Of a stretch of DNA of 64,000 nucleotides, positions 54,910 through 63,721 are shown one piece after another (within the stretch, counting starts at the first letter, position 1; each line of letters starts with the position of its first letter). A program made the position numbers and the translations under genes. A model generated the notes under the pieces. That model did not search any database. It was not told where the DNA came from and was given only the letters and a program-made list of their open reading frames with translations. The stretch covers positions 4,526,001-4,590,000 of the forward strand of contig NZ_CP026652.1 of the NCBI RefSeq assembly GCF_002946835.1, given 5' to 3'. The DNA is from Streptomyces dengpaensis (GTDB lineage: Bacteria; Actinomycetota; Actinomycetes; Streptomycetales; Streptomycetaceae).

Positions 54910-55731
54910 CTACTCCCGGGCCTCGTCTTCGGGTGGACTCTGACGGTTCAGGATTTCATGCGCCATCTCCTCTGCGGCCCTCCGTGCGAGATCTGCACTG
55001 TGCTGTTCCAGGCTTCGCTCCAGTCGCCCCCTGACGTCATTGATGACGCGCTGGAATTCCTCTTTGTCGATCGTGAAGCTCAGCTCGCGCCCTGCAGGTC
55101 CGTCTGCGTCGCTCAATGAGCGAAGCTCCGTCCTGCGGGACGATGCGTAACCCTCTGGGTGGTAAGGCTTGAATGGATGACTCCACTTCGGAGCAGTCCA
55201 GGAAAGCCCCAGGTGCCGGAGGGTGAGTTCGTTGATCCGGAACTCCATCGCGGGCGTGAGCTGCCACATGCCGAGCGATTGGATGTAGTCCGCCACCGGG
55301 ATAAGACCCATGAGATCGGAGTCCTTGTCCTCCGGATCCTTGTTGGGCAACTCATCCGGGAACTCGCGCATTCCGACGTTCCCCCTATTCCAGCGCGCGT
55401 CCTCCGGGGGCAAGAAGAAGTAGACCATCGGCTCGTCGAAGATCTTCGTGAGCGCCAGGATTTCGTTCGCGTCGAACTTGCGGGGCCGACCCCCCTGCCA
55501 TGATCGCTCGGCTGCGCTCACTGAAGCATTCGACCAAGACCTCCCCGTGTACTTCTCCAGCAGTTCGGCTACCTCCTGCTGGCTCCATCCCGAGGACCGA
55601 CGGGCTCGCCACATGTTGAAGGCGACCACTTGGTTAGCGGACAGGACCTTCTCGGGCGGCGTGCGCAAATGCTCTGGGTAGTGGCTCTCGTCTTTCAGTA
55701 GCTCAGCGTCACGATCGATGTCTCCACTCAT
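54910..55731 (-). CDS. XRE-type transcriptional regulator of the element
   Basis: 273 residues from ATG at 55731-55729 (GTG 55740 is an alternative). A helix-turn-helix of XRE type covers about residues 32-90: VVAFNMWRARRSSGWSQQEV, AELLEKYTGRSWSNASVSAA. The remainder (helical, DLMGLIPVADYIQSLGM; charged C-terminus EMAHEILNRQSPPEDEARE) is of unknown fold. Divergent from the early operon at 55841, so it may act as the element's repressor or integrase regulator. Confidence 0.8.
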   Translation of the reverse strand: MSGDIDRDAELLKDESHYPEHLRTPPEKVLSANQVVAFNMWRARRSSGWSQQEVAELLEKYTGRSWSNASVSAAERSWQGGRPRKFDANEILALTKIFDEPMVYFFLPPEDARWNRGNVGMREFPDELPNKDPEDKDSDLMGLIPVADYIQSLGMWQLTPAMEFRINELTLRHLGLSWTAPKWSHPFKPYHPEGYASSRRTELRSLSDADGPAGRELSFTIDKEEFQRVINDVRGRLERSLEQHSADLARRAAEEMAHEILNRQSPPEDEARE

Positions 55732-55804
55732 GGGTCTCACCGTAGACCACGGGTCAACGGTCCGCCAGACTCACTCAACTGATCGCAGAATATTCCACTG
55801 GTGG

Positions 55805-55833
55805 TTGACTCAATCTGCGTGATGCCTTACGTT
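55805..55833 (+). promoter_or_regulatory. Strong promoter for the early operon, apparently leaderless
   Basis: TTGACT (55805-55810), 17-bp spacer, TACGTT (55828-55833). The ATG at 55841 starts seven bases after the -10 box, so transcription should begin at or next to the start codon. In the divergent gap, TTGAGT/ACTCAA hexamers recur on both strands (55774-55780 and 55808-55813), possible operator half-sites. Confidence 0.6.
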
Positions 55834-55840
55834 CAACGAC

Positions 55841-56086
55841 ATGCAGATCGATTCCACCACCTGCAGAGTGGATCCGCCTTCGCTGCGCGTTGCTCGGGAG
55901 GCCAAAGGCCTGACCTTGCGGGCCGCAGCGAAAGACTCCGGGATCGACCCGGGTCACCTGTCCAAGGTGGAGCGCGGCGAAAAGCAGCTCTCCATCGAAG
56001 CGCTCTACCGCCTGGCCCTCGTCGTCGACCTGGACGAACTCGCCGGGCACCTCAAGCCACTACTGCCGCGGGAAGTCGCGGCATGA
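55841..56086 (+). CDS. Small XRE-family DNA-binding protein
   Basis: 81 residues from ATG 55841. Helix-turn-helix of Cro/C1 type: LRVAREAKGLTLRAAAKDSG, IDPGHLSKVERGEKQLSIEA. The size fits a phage Cro-like or element control protein. No ribosome site precedes the ATG, in line with a leaderless transcript. Its stop overlaps the next start (ATGA). Confidence 0.88.
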   Translation: MQIDSTTCRVDPPSLRVAREAKGLTLRAAAKDSGIDPGHLSKVERGEKQLSIEALYRLALVVDLDELAGHLKPLLPREVAA

Positions 56087-56367
56087 AAGACCGGCTGTTC
56101 ACCGTCGCTCAGATGTACGACCAGCCGCCGCTCATGCCCCTGTGGCCGGACTTCGGCCGGGGCGTCTGCCAGCTAGCCGAGAGCACCACGTTCCAGCTGG
56201 CCGCAGAGGGCCGCCTCCCTGTCGAGACGGTCCGCCTCGGGCGCAAGCGCTACGTGCGGACGATCGACGTCCTCACCTGGCTCCACCTGCCCACAAACGA
56301 CGACAGCGCCGGGTACCAGCCGGCGCCGCCTGTCGAGCAATCCGCAACCACAAGTTCCAGCAAGTAG
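56083..56367 (+). CDS. Excisionase-like (MerR-type winged-helix) protein
   Basis: 94 residues; ATG 56083 overlaps the previous stop. Pattern LAESTTFQLAAEGRLPVETV then RLGRKRYVRTIDVLTWL resembles the AlpA/Xis helix-turn-helix in which a small residue-rich recognition helix is followed by a wing with a basic patch. Likely directionality factor for the integrase or a regulator. Assignment by pattern only. Confidence 0.6.
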   Translation: MKDRLFTVAQMYDQPPLMPLWPDFGRGVCQLAESTTFQLAAEGRLPVETVRLGRKRYVRTIDVLTWLHLPTNDDSAGYQPAPPVEQSATTSSSK

Positions 56368-56381
56368 AAGCGAGCAAGCTC

Positions 56382-57077
56382 ATGGCAACTATCGCACGTC
56401 CTTCAGCGGCGTCAACGGCGACGCCGGCCCCGGCCGAGCAGAGCATCAGCACCTTCTTCCACGTCGAGGCCATGAACGACCTCGACAACGGCCAGCCCAC
56501 GCTGATCGCCAGCAGCGAGGCCAACCACGGTGACCTTCAGGTGGTCACCGCGGACCAGGTCATCGCAAAGGCCGCCGAGCAGCACCGGCTGATCAGCAAG
56601 GCGGTCCGGCTCGCCCTCGACCACGAGGCCGCCGGCCAGCAGATACCGGCGGACAAGCCCCGCACCTGGACCGTCGCCGACAGCGACACCGGGATGCCGC
56701 TGAACGTCACCTGCATGAGCGGCTGCAACACCCTCCACCTGGAGGCTGCGTCGGGCCAGGCGCCCGCCGACGAGATCTGGTGCGTCCAGTACGACCAGGC
56801 CAACACCACCGAGCTGGCGATCGGATGCGGCAACAGCGACCTTGGCGACTGGGCCACGCTCAGCGTGCAGATCAAGACGGAACCGTTCCACGCGGACCCC
56901 GCCAAGCGCATCCCGCACGCCTCCATCGAGGTCACCGAGGACCACTACATCGAAGACCTCGACCCCGACGCCCTCGCCGTCGTCATCGACAAGCTCGAAC
57001 GCCGCACCGCGCAGATGCGCGTCCGGCACGCCGAGCTGGTCCGCATCCGCGACGAGTACCTCGGACGGCAGGCGTGA
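56382..57077 (+). CDS. DUF6907-like phage/element protein
   Basis: 231 residues from ATG 56382. Ala/Thr-rich start, then LISKAVRLALDHEAAGQQIP, TWTVADSDTGMPLNVTCMSG, GCGNSDLGDWATLSVQIKTE and a helical end DALAVVIDKLERRTAQMRVR. Such proteins are common in Streptomyces prophages and integrative elements and have no known function. No catalytic motif. The family name is from memory. Confidence 0.65.
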   Translation: MATIARPSAASTATPAPAEQSISTFFHVEAMNDLDNGQPTLIASSEANHGDLQVVTADQVIAKAAEQHRLISKAVRLALDHEAAGQQIPADKPRTWTVADSDTGMPLNVTCMSGCNTLHLEAASGQAPADEIWCVQYDQANTTELAIGCGNSDLGDWATLSVQIKTEPFHADPAKRIPHASIEVTEDHYIEDLDPDALAVVIDKLERRTAQMRVRHAELVRIRDEYLGRQA

Positions 57078-57178
57078 CCGCCGAGCAGAACACCGCGGCG
57101 CCCGGGGGTGTAGCTACACCCGCCCCCCGGCCGTCCGGCCGACGACAAGCCCGGATGACAGGCCGCGCGCCGCCCTAG
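57074..57178 (+). CDS. Possible 34-residue small protein
   Basis: GTG 57074 overlaps the previous stop (GTGA) and gives MTAEQNTAAPGGVATPAPRP, SGRRQARMTGRAPP to TAG 57176-57178. Very short, low complexity; the same DNA contains a 16-bp palindrome and the terminator arm, so it may not be a real gene. Confidence 0.25.
   Translation: MTAEQNTAAPGGVATPAPRPSGRRQARMTGRAPP
57106..57121. promoter_or_regulatory. 16-bp perfect palindrome, possible operator
   Basis: GGGTGTAGCTACACCC lies in the gap upstream of the primase gene. Perfect dyad symmetry without a loop suggests a protein site rather than an RNA hairpin. Confidence 0.45.
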
Positions 57179-57195
57179 GGGGTAGGGCGGCGCGC
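57165..57195 (+). terminator. Hairpin between the DUF6907-like and primase genes
   Basis: Perfect 13-bp stem GCGCGCCGCCCTA (57165-57177) with 57183-57195, loop GGGGG. May limit read-through from the early genes into replication genes. Confidence 0.75.
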
Positions 57196-57235
57196 ATCAC
57201 GGACCACCATCAGATCCAGTCCAAGGGACACGTTC

Positions 57236-58714
57236 GTGAACAACCTCTCCGAGCCGCTGGCCGCAGACCCGGACATCATCCGGGCATATCTCGCCCCCCG
57301 CGTCGAGGCACCAGGCCTTCTCTCCATCTGTTCCAAGGGCAACTGGACCGGAATCCAGACCGACGACCTCGACTACGCCGTCAGCTGGATCCTCGACCAA
57401 GACCGCGCTGGGGTCGAAGGTATCTACTGCCGCGTCACCACGGTCAACGGCAGGTTCCCGAAGGGGACTCGCGGCAGCGCGCGCGACTCCGTGGCCCTGT
57501 TCGGCCTGTGGTCGGACATCGACTTCGGTAACGCCCTACATAAGGCTGAGAACCTCCCCGCCTCAGCCGACGAAGCCCACGACATCCCCCGGTTCGGAGG
57601 CCTGCCGGACGCGACCCGGGAGGAGCACTCGGGTGGCGGGCTCTATCACTGGCACGAATTCGTTCGGCCCATCGTCATTGGCGAGGACATCGCCTTCGAG
57701 GACGTGGTCACGCTCTCGTCCGCCTGGCAGGGGATCTACCTCAGCGGCGCGAAGAGGATGGGCGTCGGCTACGGCACGGGGGTGAAGGACCTTGCCCGTG
57801 TGCTCCGGGTTCCGGGCACGATCAACCGGAAGCCCGGCCGGACGCCGGCGATGTGCCGTGTTGTCCGGGACGGAGGGCCGCGGTACAGCCTTGAGCAAGT
57901 CCTCGAACTCGCCGAGCGGCTGGCACCTAAGCCGAAGAAGCGGACGCCGCCAGCCGCAGCGCAGCGACCGGAGCGCGCGAAAGACACCCGGAGTCCGGGC
58001 GGACGCGGCCCGATGGAGATCCTCGGCGACCACGCCTGCTGCGGCGACATCCTCACGCACGTCGGCGCCACCTACGCCGAGCAGTACCCCGGCACCTGCT
58101 CCTACTGCGGCAACGGATGCCAGCGCTGGAACCGGCCCGGCTGGGACGAGACTTGCTCCAAGGACGGGATCGCCGTCCACAAGGGCGGTGCCGCAGTCAC
58201 CATCCGCAGCGACAACTTCCCGGGCATCACCGCCGCCGCGATCGGTCATGTCCTCTCCCCGGGCCAGTTGTTCGCCGCGCTTCACCACGGGGGCGACGAG
58301 TCCGAGGCGTCCCGCGACATCCTCCGCGCCGCCCACGGCCGCGACGGCGCGACCACCGCCGCGCGCGCTCTGCCCGGCGCTGTTCTCGACGACGTCCGGC
58401 AGGCCACCGCACGCAACGACGGCGAGGCCGCCGGGATACGGCAGCCTGACGCAGTTGTGCCGCGACCTCGCACCTACATGCATCCTGCGAAGCGTCTGAG
58501 AACGCTGGTGACGAAGGTCGCCGGGGCATCCGGAGAGGACGCTGCCGGGCTGCTCCAGTGGGCTGCGCGCAACGGGTTCGAGGCTGGCCGCGAGGCCAAG
58601 GCCGAACCGAAGACCGTCGCCGACGCCTTCCGTAAGGCGGCTGTCCGTGCCGGGCTCGACAACGACCTCGCCATGACCATCATCCGCGCCTCCTACCGGG
58701 AGGCCGGGAAGTGA
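57236..58714 (+). CDS. Primase-polymerase (archaeo-eukaryotic primase-like) replication protein
   Basis: 492 residues from GTG 57236 behind AAGGGAC. AEP-type motifs in order: D94 and D96 in LFGLWSDIDFGNALHK, H138 in EEHSGGGLYHWHEFVRP, and R188 in GVKDLARVLRVPGTINRK. A central zinc-like cysteine region follows (DHACCGDILT; CSYCGNGCQRW; ETCSKDG), then a helical C-terminus with TVADAFRKAAVRAGLDNDLA. Would make primers and start replication of the element. Its stop overlaps the ATPase gene (GTGA), so the two proteins probably work together. Confidence 0.82.
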   Translation: MNNLSEPLAADPDIIRAYLAPRVEAPGLLSICSKGNWTGIQTDDLDYAVSWILDQDRAGVEGIYCRVTTVNGRFPKGTRGSARDSVALFGLWSDIDFGNALHKAENLPASADEAHDIPRFGGLPDATREEHSGGGLYHWHEFVRPIVIGEDIAFEDVVTLSSAWQGIYLSGAKRMGVGYGTGVKDLARVLRVPGTINRKPGRTPAMCRVVRDGGPRYSLEQVLELAERLAPKPKKRTPPAAAQRPERAKDTRSPGGRGPMEILGDHACCGDILTHVGATYAEQYPGTCSYCGNGCQRWNRPGWDETCSKDGIAVHKGGAAVTIRSDNFPGITAAAIGHVLSPGQLFAALHHGGDESEASRDILRAAHGRDGATTAARALPGAVLDDVRQATARNDGEAAGIRQPDAVVPRPRTYMHPAKRLRTLVTKVAGASGEDAAGLLQWAARNGFEAGREAKAEPKTVADAFRKAAVRAGLDNDLAMTIIRASYREAGK

Positions 58715-60810
58715 CCATCAACGACACGGCCACCGAAGCACCGGTGGACAACGAGGACCAGGAGCCGCAGCACGACTACAGCAACCTCACCGCCACCGTC
58801 GCACTGTTCGACAAGGTCGAGGACGAAGAAGAGCGGCAGAACCTCATCTACGGCATCGCCCTGTGGGTGATCCCGCTCGGAGACATCAAGCTCCGCACAT
58901 ACAAGAACGCGCTGGTCGCCGCGAAGGCGGTGAAGCCGGGCGACTGGAACGACGCAGTCAAGGAAGCACGCGCCTCCCTGTCCGCCAAGGCGCGCGCCGA
59001 GCGCGACGACATGTTCGATGGCCTCCCCGAAGCACCACCCGCGCCGTACTACACCGACGACGATGGGCTGTACTTCAACAGCCACTTCGGGCCCGTACAC
59101 CTGGCGAACTTCGTCCCGATGGTCACCGAGGAAGTCACCCGGCACACCGGGGCCGAGATCCAAAAGCTCTTCACCCTCAAGGTTGCCAGCAGCGTCAACG
59201 GCGCCGAAGGGATCGTGCAGGTCACAAAGGCCGGCCTGAAGAGCGCCCGCGACTGGACCTACGACGCGATCGGCGGCCGGGGCATCATCTACCCCTGCTC
59301 CCGGGACGAGGCGCACGTCGTCGCCGCCGCCCAGTTCCTCAGCCTCGGAATGGTGGAGGAGCGCACCACCTACGCGTTCACCGGCTGGACCGAGATCGAC
59401 GGACGGCAGGTGTTCCTCACCAGCACCGGGGCGCTCGGCGCGGACGGCATGGACGAGACGACCGCGGTCGACCTGGGCACCGAGAAACTGAACCGGTACG
59501 CACTCCCTGCCCCGGACAAGACGCAAGCCGCCGACGCCGTCAAGGCATCGCTGGCCCTGCTCGACCTCGGGCCGGACAAGGTGATGGCCCCGCAGCTGTG
59601 CGCCACCTACCGGGCTCCGCTGCCGCTCCAGCCGGAGACGACCCTGTGGACGTTCGGCGGAACGGGAGCGTTCAAGAGCCACATCGCCGCCCTGTTCGCG
59701 CAGCACTTCGGGCCCGAGCTGACAGTCCGCGGTTTCCCCACGGGATGGCAGTCGACCGCGAACGCCATGGAAGGCATCGCCTTCCAGCTGGCGAACGTCC
59801 TGATGGTCGTCGACGACTACGTCCCACAGGCCGCCGCCACCAAGACCGACCTGGCGAAGCTGAACGAGAAGGTTGAGCGTCTCGTGCGCGGGTCGGCGAA
59901 CAGCGCCGGCCGGTCCCGGATGCGCGTCGACGGCACCGTGCGGCCAGAGCTGTACCCGCGGGCGCAGGTGGTGTGCACCGGGGAGGACGTGCCTCCCGGG
60001 CAGTCGCTCCAGGCGCGCACGAGCCTCGTTGAGATCGTCAAGGACGACGTGACCAGCGACCGGCTCACGCCCGCGCAGAGGACTGCCGACGAGGGCGTCT
60101 ACGCGCAGGCCATGGCCGGGTACGTGCAGTGGCTCGCCGCGCAGTACGAGTCCATCGAGGACTGGTCGGGCCAGCTGAAGGTCGAACTGGGCGGAGTGCG
60201 CAACGCCTTGGCCAAGGAGGCGGCCGGGCACGCGCGCGCCCCGGAAGCCGTCGCGGGCCTGCTGCTCGGGATGCGCTGGTTCCTGCGGTACGCCCAGGAG
60301 ATCGGCGCCGTCACCGATGAGGAGAAGAAGGAGCTGTACAGCCGGTGCCGCACCGCGCTCCTCGACGGTGCGGCAGTCCAGTCCGCGGAGACGAGGTCAC
60401 TGTCTGCGGAAGCGATCTACCTGAGCGCGATCCGCACGTCTCTCACGAACGGCCGCGCCTACCTGGCCGACCTGAACTCCGACGGCGTTCCTCCGCAGAC
60501 GGAGGCAGCGCGATGGGGCTGGGCACGGGACGACATGGACCGCCTGTCCGCGCGCGGCGAAAAGATCGGCTGGGTGTCCGGAACGGACGTCTACCTGGAT
60601 CCAGGCGCGGCGTACACGGCGGCGGTCGCCCAGGCCGACCGGATGCGCACTCCGTTGCAGACAAGCCGTGCGCGGGTCCACAAGGCGCTGTTCGCCGCCG
60701 AACTGCTACCTTCCGCCGACCCGGGCCACCTCACAACGAAAGTGAGCGCAGGGGGCGCGAGGCCGCGGGTGTTGCACCTGAAGGCGGAGGCGTTGACCCG
60801 ATGGTCCTGA
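58711..60810 (+). CDS. P-loop ATPase/helicase-like replication protein (DUF927-related)
   Basis: 699 residues, GTG 58711 overlapping the primase stop. Walker A is FGGTGAFKS at 315-323 (Lys322, a GxxGxxKS form known from DUF927 proteins), Walker B is NVLMVVDDYVPQ about 40 residues later, with an arginine-rich segment NSAGRSRMRVDGTVRPE downstream. N-terminal 300 residues (NLTATVALFDKVEDEEERQN; KSARDWTYDAIGGRGIIYPC) are unlike known helicases. Probably the helicase or loader partner of the primase. The candidate origin lies directly downstream. Confidence 0.78.
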   Translation: MTINDTATEAPVDNEDQEPQHDYSNLTATVALFDKVEDEEERQNLIYGIALWVIPLGDIKLRTYKNALVAAKAVKPGDWNDAVKEARASLSAKARAERDDMFDGLPEAPPAPYYTDDDGLYFNSHFGPVHLANFVPMVTEEVTRHTGAEIQKLFTLKVASSVNGAEGIVQVTKAGLKSARDWTYDAIGGRGIIYPCSRDEAHVVAAAQFLSLGMVEERTTYAFTGWTEIDGRQVFLTSTGALGADGMDETTAVDLGTEKLNRYALPAPDKTQAADAVKASLALLDLGPDKVMAPQLCATYRAPLPLQPETTLWTFGGTGAFKSHIAALFAQHFGPELTVRGFPTGWQSTANAMEGIAFQLANVLMVVDDYVPQAAATKTDLAKLNEKVERLVRGSANSAGRSRMRVDGTVRPELYPRAQVVCTGEDVPPGQSLQARTSLVEIVKDDVTSDRLTPAQRTADEGVYAQAMAGYVQWLAAQYESIEDWSGQLKVELGGVRNALAKEAAGHARAPEAVAGLLLGMRWFLRYAQEIGAVTDEEKKELYSRCRTALLDGAAVQSAETRSLSAEAIYLSAIRTSLTNGRAYLADLNSDGVPPQTEAARWGWARDDMDRLSARGEKIGWVSGTDVYLDPGAAYTAAVAQADRMRTPLQTSRARVHKALFAAELLPSADPGHLTTKVSAGGARPRVLHLKAEALTRWS

Positions 60811-60815
60811 ACGTC

Positions 60816-61172
60816 TGCCCCGGTTCTGAGCCTCCTGCCCCGCTTTTTTCGGGGCACTGCCCCGATTCTGAAACGCGATCGGGGCAAGGCAAAACACGGC
60901 CTGAGCTGGGACTTCTTCTTATCTCTCTATCTACTGCCCCGAAAGCCCCGTTTTCCCTACCTAGACACTCGCGCAATGAGCGACACCCTTCCGGCGTGAG
61001 CCATGGGGAGCACATAAGGGTGCCTCCCCTCGCCTCCCCCCTGTGCCCTCAGAAAAGCGGGGCTTTCGGGGCAGGCTGCGCCGCCGCGAGGAAGAAGCCC
61101 AGCTCAGGCGCCGTCCGCGCCTGCCCCGATCCGGTTTCAAGTTCGGGGCGCTGCCCCGGTTTTTTCGGGGCA
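60816..61172. other. Candidate replication origin: ten TGCCCCG iterons and hairpins
   Basis: TGCCCCG at 60816, 60836, 60858, 60935, 61122, 61152 and its complement CGGGGCA at 60850, 60880, 61067, 61166. TGCCCCGAAAGCCCCG (60935-60950) is exactly inverted at 61058-61073. Two hairpins with T-rich loops: 60836-60856 and a 12-bp stem at 61147-61177. A pyrimidine-rich AT patch (about 60911-60933) lies between. No gene fits 60811-61236. It could also contain the terminator of the ATPase gene. Confidence 0.65.
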
Positions 61173-61236
61173 GCGCCCACCCCGACCGTCTGCGCTCCCT
61201 GCGAACCCCGCGACTCCGCGAGCCGAGGTGACCGTC

Positions 61237-62877
61237 ATGTCTGATACGCCCGAGACGTTCAAGCCCCGTCCGTACCAGACGGAGGCGATCAACGCCCTCA
61301 CCACCCGGTGGGCGACGAGCGCCAGCAACCGGCTCGCCGTCGTCCTCCCAACCGGCGCCGGCAAAACCGTCGTCTTCTCCAACCTCATCCTCGAACACCT
61401 TGTCGTCCTCGCGGCCCGTGGCGAGCGGGCCCTGGTCATCGCCCACCGCGAAGAACTCCTCACCCAGGCCGCCGACAAGATCAAGGCCGTTGCCCCCGCG
61501 CTCCGGGTCGGCATCGTGAAGGCCGCCCGCAACGAGCATCAGGACGTGGACGTCGTCGTCGCCTCCATCCAGACCCTCGCGGTCGAACGACGGCGCCAGG
61601 CCATCCAGGACATCGGCATGGTCATCGTCGACGAATGCCACCACGCGGCGGCCCGCTCGTACATGACGGTGCTGGAGCACTTCGGCGCCTGGCGCGGAAT
61701 CCCGGTGGCCGGGTTCACCGCGACGATGACCCGCGCGGACGGCGGCCTGGCCGACGTCTGGGACGAGGTCGTCTTCACCCTCGACATCCTGGAGATGATC
61801 GAGGACGGCTACCTGTGCGACGTCCGCGGCAAACGCATCACTGTGCCGGGTCTCAACCTCGACAAGGTCAAGACCCGCAACGGCGACCTGCAGGAAGGCC
61901 AGCTCGGGCAGGCTCTGGACGACTCGGGCGCTGCCGAGGTCGTAGCGGAGGCGTACCGGCTGCACGCCGGCGACCGGCCCGGCGTGGTCTTCGCCCCGAC
62001 GGTTGCCACCGCCCAGTCCATGGCCGACGCCTTCAACGACGTGGGCATCCCGGCCGCCGCCATCTGGGGCGATATGCCCAGGGAGGCGCGGCAGACCGCT
62101 CTCAAGTGGTACGAGACCGGTGAGGTGCAGGTCCTCACGAACTGCATGGTCTTGACCGAGGGCTTCGATGCCCCGTGGACATCGTGCGTGGTCATCGCCC
62201 GCCCGACCAAGTCAGCAGGCCTGTACTGCCAGATGGCCGGGCGCGCGTTGCGTCTGTCCCCTGAGACCGGCAAGAAGGACGCGCTGATCCTCGACGTGGT
62301 GGGCGCCTCGACCCGCCACAACCTCGCCTCCATCGTCGACCTCACCGGCCGCGACGTCGTCATGCAGGGCGAGGAACAGACGCTCCGAGAGGCAGTCCGC
62401 GAGACCGAGGAGAAGGTGAAGCGGCAGGTCGACCTGTCACGGATCCAGGTCGAGGAGATCGACCTGTTCCACGGATCCTCGGTCCGCTGGCTCAAGACGG
62501 ACTCGGGCGTGTGGTTCATACCGGTCGCCGACTCGCTCTTCGTCTTCCTGGTCCGTAACCCCGTCGACCGCACGTACTGGCTGCGCCGCTTCGACACCAG
62601 CAACGGGATCGTCGGGCCGAAGCATGACGTGCCGCTGCCCCTGGCGGACGCCAAGGCGTGGCTGGAGCAGCAGGCCCGAGCCATGGGCAGCCGGTGGCTT
62701 GCCACCCGCTCGGCGCCGTGGCGCAGCAAGCCGGCCAGCGTCAAGCAGCTCAACTTCTGCCGGGTCAAGGGCATCTCGGTGCCGTCGGGCAGCACCGCCG
62801 GTGAGGTCTCGGACCTGCAGGCCGTGCACCAGTTCACGACGATCCTCAACCGACTCAACGTCATGGCCGCGGCGTGA
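61237..62877 (+). CDS. SF2 DECH-box helicase of the element
   Basis: 546 residues from ATG 61237, eight bases after GAGG (GTG 61228 is in frame but worse placed). Motif I VVLPTGAGKTVVFSN (about 36-50), Ia LVIAHREELLTQA, II MVIVDECHHAAARSY, III GFTATMTRADG, then second RecA domain with LTEGFDAPWTSCVVIARPTK and QMAGRALRLSPETGKKDALI. Same overall class as UvrB/RecG-like and type III R-subunit-like phage helicases. The C-terminal 170 residues are unassigned. Drives unwinding in replication or recombination of the element. Confidence 0.88.
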   Translation: MSDTPETFKPRPYQTEAINALTTRWATSASNRLAVVLPTGAGKTVVFSNLILEHLVVLAARGERALVIAHREELLTQAADKIKAVAPALRVGIVKAARNEHQDVDVVVASIQTLAVERRRQAIQDIGMVIVDECHHAAARSYMTVLEHFGAWRGIPVAGFTATMTRADGGLADVWDEVVFTLDILEMIEDGYLCDVRGKRITVPGLNLDKVKTRNGDLQEGQLGQALDDSGAAEVVAEAYRLHAGDRPGVVFAPTVATAQSMADAFNDVGIPAAAIWGDMPREARQTALKWYETGEVQVLTNCMVLTEGFDAPWTSCVVIARPTKSAGLYCQMAGRALRLSPETGKKDALILDVVGASTRHNLASIVDLTGRDVVMQGEEQTLREAVRETEEKVKRQVDLSRIQVEEIDLFHGSSVRWLKTDSGVWFIPVADSLFVFLVRNPVDRTYWLRRFDTSNGIVGPKHDVPLPLADAKAWLEQQARAMGSRWLATRSAPWRSKPASVKQLNFCRVKGISVPSGSTAGEVSDLQAVHQFTTILNRLNVMAAA

Positions 62878-62888
62878 AGGGAGATCCG

Positions 62889-63524
62889 GTGCAGCACGAC
62901 TTCAGCCGTGGGGACATCCCCATGGTTGCCAGGTCCCACGAGGACCTCGCAAACGACAGGGTGACGTCCGGTCACTCTGTGGGGCAGAGCCCCACGGTTC
63001 CTCGGGTGATCGGCCTCGACCTGTCCCTCACCTGCACCGGCGTGGCCGGGGAGGGCTGGACCGACATCATCCGGCCCCGGACCGGGCTCCGCGGTCACCC
63101 GCGGCTCGCCTTCATCGTCGACCAGGTCGCCATCCATATCCGCAACGCCGACCTGGTGGTCATCGAAGGGCCGTCGTTCGGCGGCGGGGTCGCACACCGG
63201 CACGAAGACCTCGCCGGGCTCCGCGTCATGGTCCGGCACGCCTGCTGGCGCCGCGGCATCCCCTACGCGATCGTCCCGCCGTCCTGCCGTGCCCTATACG
63301 CCACCGGCAAGGGCTCCGGCTCCAAGGGTGCCGTCAGGGACGCCGTGCGCGAGCGGTACGGCGTCGACTGCGACGGGCCCGGCCGGTACGACCAGGCCGA
63401 CGCCTACGTTCTGCTCGCAATGGGCCTGCACCACAAGGGATGGCCGCTCGCCGTCGTCCCAGACACTCACCGGCGCGGTCTCGACGGCTGCCAGTGGCCT
63501 GACACGGAAGGACTCGCAGCATGA
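62889..63524 (+). CDS. RuvC/RNase-H-fold resolvase-like nuclease
   Basis: 211 residues from GTG 62889, chosen for AAGGGAG five bases upstream (GTG 62874 overlaps the helicase stop and is also possible). RuvC-like acidic positions: VIGLDLSLTCTG, DLVVIEGPSFGGG, and DQADAYVLLAMGLHH near the end. The N-terminal 40 residues are disordered. Phage enzymes of this type resolve Holliday junctions or branched DNA during recombination and packaging. Directly downstream of the helicase. Confidence 0.82.
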   Translation: MQHDFSRGDIPMVARSHEDLANDRVTSGHSVGQSPTVPRVIGLDLSLTCTGVAGEGWTDIIRPRTGLRGHPRLAFIVDQVAIHIRNADLVVIEGPSFGGGVAHRHEDLAGLRVMVRHACWRRGIPYAIVPPSCRALYATGKGSGSKGAVRDAVRERYGVDCDGPGRYDQADAYVLLAMGLHHKGWPLAVVPDTHRRGLDGCQWPDTEGLAA

Positions 63525-63721
63525 CACCCAACGAGGTCCAGATGCTCATCGTCGGCGCCGCCCTCGGCGCGCAGAGCATGAACCTGCTTCACATGTACTG
63601 GGGGTGGCGCGACGGACAGCGTGCCGATGCGGCCGCCCGCCGGCAGGCCCGCATCCTCGGCGCCGACCAGTTCCACAGCAGCCTCCGCCTGTACCGGCTG
63701 CAGCACGGGAGCCCGGCGTGA
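63521..63721 (+). CDS. Small hypothetical protein, possible single membrane segment
   Basis: 66 residues; ATG 63521 overlaps the resolvase stop. MTPNEVQMLIVGAALGAQSM has a moderately hydrophobic N-terminal segment; then a charged helix RADAAARRQARILGADQ. Unknown function. Confidence 0.65.
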   Translation: MTPNEVQMLIVGAALGAQSMNLLHMYWGWRDGQRADAAARRQARILGADQFHSSLRLYRLQHGSPA

